Assembly: GCA_965659665.1 (NCBI GenBank)
Contig: CBFHWU010000003.1
Location: 1 to 5,964 of the forward strand
Source of the DNA: CBFHWU01 sp965659665
GTDB lineage: Bacteria > Bacteroidota > Bacteroidia > Flavobacteriales > Flavobacteriaceae
Direction: 5' to 3'
DNA: 5,964 nucleotides
Part shown: one piece after another, positions 5,377 to 5,964 of the stretch
How positions within the stretch are numbered: the stretch's first letter is position 1
How the letters are laid out: the number at the start of each line of letters is the position of its first letter
Notes under the pieces: generated by a model
The model's input: only the letters and a program-made list of their open reading frames with translations
Told to the model about the DNA's origin: nothing
The model's database searches: none
Translations under genes and position numbers: made by a program

Positions 5377-5403
5377 GTAGCCAACAATGGCTATAACTAA
5401 TGG
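5377..5403 (+). repeat. Left half of a broken attC-like site 7
   Basis: The core GTAGCCAAC (5377-5385), spacer AAT and GGCTATAACTAATGG (5389-5403) closely follow the left half of site 1, sharing AACAATGGCTATA. I found no complementary right arm with a core in the remaining 560 nt. The core also fails to match the opening core of unit 7 (only 4 of 7 bases). This looks like a site cut by insertion or deletion, possibly a hybrid. Confidence 0.55.
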
Positions 5404-5494
5404 TACCGTTTTCGTCTACTTATAACATTCTCACGGATTTTCAGCTTGTAGCATGGGTGCAATAGTACACCCCTCCCCCATTTCACGATCTAAA

Positions 5495-5518
5495 TGTAGG
5501 ATTTTACCTACAGCTTTT
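5495..5518 (+). terminator. Weak candidate terminator hairpin
   Basis: The stem TGTAGG (5495-5500) pairs with CCTACA (5507-5512) around a 6-nt loop and is followed after GC by TTTT (5515-5518). It is about 120 nt past the thioredoxin stop. The stem is short, so this is only a possibility. Confidence 0.25.
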
Positions 5519-5574
5519 ATCAGGTTAATAACGACCGTTCCCATACAAAAACATACCGTTCACCCTTGTTTTGT

Positions 5575-5595
5575 GCTCATTAACCCCTAATGAGC
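5575..5595. other. Perfect 8-bp hairpin upstream of the recombinase remnant
   Basis: GCTCATTA (5575-5582) and TAATGAGC (5588-5595) pair perfectly around ACCCC. There is no T run directly after it on either strand, so a terminator is not clearly supported; it could be an element end or a binding palindrome. Confidence 0.35.
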
Positions 5596-5655
5596 GTGTG
5601 TTAAAAATATTTTCTTTACCATTATACGGATAATAAGCATTCTGATGGAGGTGGA

Positions 5656-5910
5656 TTGGATTTGGTCAAAAAAAAAAAAACGCAAACCGATGGAGTCAAA
5701 GCTAAAATTGTTGGAATTCAAAAAAGAGTAACTCCACATATGTTGCGCCATAGCTTTGCAACACATTTATTGGAACAAGGCGTTAGCTTGAAACCTATAC
5801 AGGTTTTATTGGGGCATAATAGCCGTAAAACAACGGAACTTTATACACGGGTTTCCGTTCAAGAAATTGGAAAAATAAAAAACCCTTTAGATGATTGTTA
5901 CATTGAATAA
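5656..5910 (+). pseudogene. C-terminal remnant of a second tyrosine recombinase
   Basis: The frame is open from 5605 (TAA at 5602-5604) and could start at TTG 5656, giving 84 residues. Clear recombinase sequence begins near base 5695: VTPHMLRHSFATHLLEQG, LLGHNS and ELYTRVS, with His28, Arg31, His54 and Tyr63, and the tail IGKIKNPLDD typical of such integrases. The core-binding domain, the first catalytic arginine and the lysine are absent, so it cannot be active. A run of 13 A (5668-5680) lies just before the similarity and may mark decay. It shares block II motifs with the recombinase at the window start but differs in tail (KNPLDD versus ESPIDRIL), so it is a different lineage rather than a recent duplicate. 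Confidence 0.85.
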
Positions 5911-5912
5911 AA

Positions 5913-5951
5913 GTTCAACAATACATGCTGATTGGGGAAGTATTGTTGAAC
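5913..5951. repeat. Perfect 12-bp hairpin with attC-like cores, or a leftward terminator
   Basis: GTTCAACAATAC (5913-5924) pairs perfectly with GTATTGTTGAAC (5940-5951) around a 15-nt loop, starting 2 nt after the remnant's stop. Its ends, GTTCAAC and GTTGAAC, fit the integron consensus RYYYAAC and GTTRRRY exactly, but at 39 bp it would be a very short site. Read on the minus strand, the stem is followed by TTTTATT, so it could be an intrinsic terminator for leftward transcripts. Confidence 0.45.
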
Positions 5952-5964
5952 AAAAACAAAAACA

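Larger units (their letters stand above)
5404..5604. other. Non-coding junction region with hairpins
   Basis: All frames are interrupted and I see no gene. There are three simple hairpins: GGGTG/CACCC (5455-5459 with 5468-5472), TGTAGG/CCTACA (5495-5500 with 5507-5512), and GCTCATTA/TAATGAGC (5575-5582 with 5588-5595). The motif ACCGTT occurs three times in direct orientation (near 5405, 5532 and 5555). The region may be the terminal sequence of an inserted element that replaced the right half of attC-like site 7; no element type could be recognised. Confidence 0.4.

Noticed and set aside
1058..5951. CRISPR array
   Set aside because: The palindromes are large, differ in sequence and are separated by genes; there are no short direct repeats with regular spacers and no cas genes.
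1..5964. Transposon bounded by the two recombinase sequences
   Set aside because: The two are different lineages in direct orientation, one is a fragment, and I see no matching terminal repeats or target-site duplication.
1..5964. tRNA or rRNA genes
   Set aside because: No cloverleaf with a recognisable T-loop or rRNA core sequence was seen.

Overview
The window looks like AT-rich DNA from a member of the Bacteroidota, probably a flavobacterium. The reasons are a low-GC, lysine/asparagine-rich coding style, starts without clear Shine-Dalgarno sequences, a lipoprotein with an acidic stretch right after the lipobox cysteine (the Bacteroidota surface-export type), and tyrosine recombinases of the kind common in that phylum. 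The assignment rests on these features only; no search was possible.

The layout is an integron-like gene-cassette array, all on the + strand. Bases 2-1039 hold most of a tyrosine recombinase whose 5' end lies outside the window. About 50 nt downstream is a half-site (1058-1097) that could be the array's attachment site. Seven cassette-like units follow: a small lipoprotein (1149-1619), an MltR/HEPN-like helical protein (1763-2449), a DinB-like protein (2603-3115), a class I SAM methyltransferase (3300-4109), a gene-less structured unit (about 4210-4479), a tiny gene-less unit (about 4480-4622), and a secreted TlpA-type thioredoxin (4649-5374). The genes share no pathway, which is typical of cassette arrays.

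The units are separated by large imperfect palindromes (attC-like sites 1 to 6). The key evidence is that the short core where a unit begins is the reverse complement of the core at the end of the same unit: 9/9, 10/10, 7/8, 9/9, 11/11 and 8/8 for units 1 to 6. This is what excisable circular cassettes predict. In sites 1-4 every non-Watson-Crick position that I find in the defined stems is A on the left and C on the right. The bottom strand would therefore pair there as T-G, as expected if the bottom strand is the folded substrate.

The recombinase lacks the insertion that marks true integron integrases (IntI), and it points the same way as the cassettes. After the thioredoxin gene the array breaks down: only the left half of a seventh site is present, then about 200 nt of non-coding hairpins, then the C-terminal remnant of a second tyrosine recombinase (about 5656-5910) and a 12-bp perfect hairpin at the window edge.
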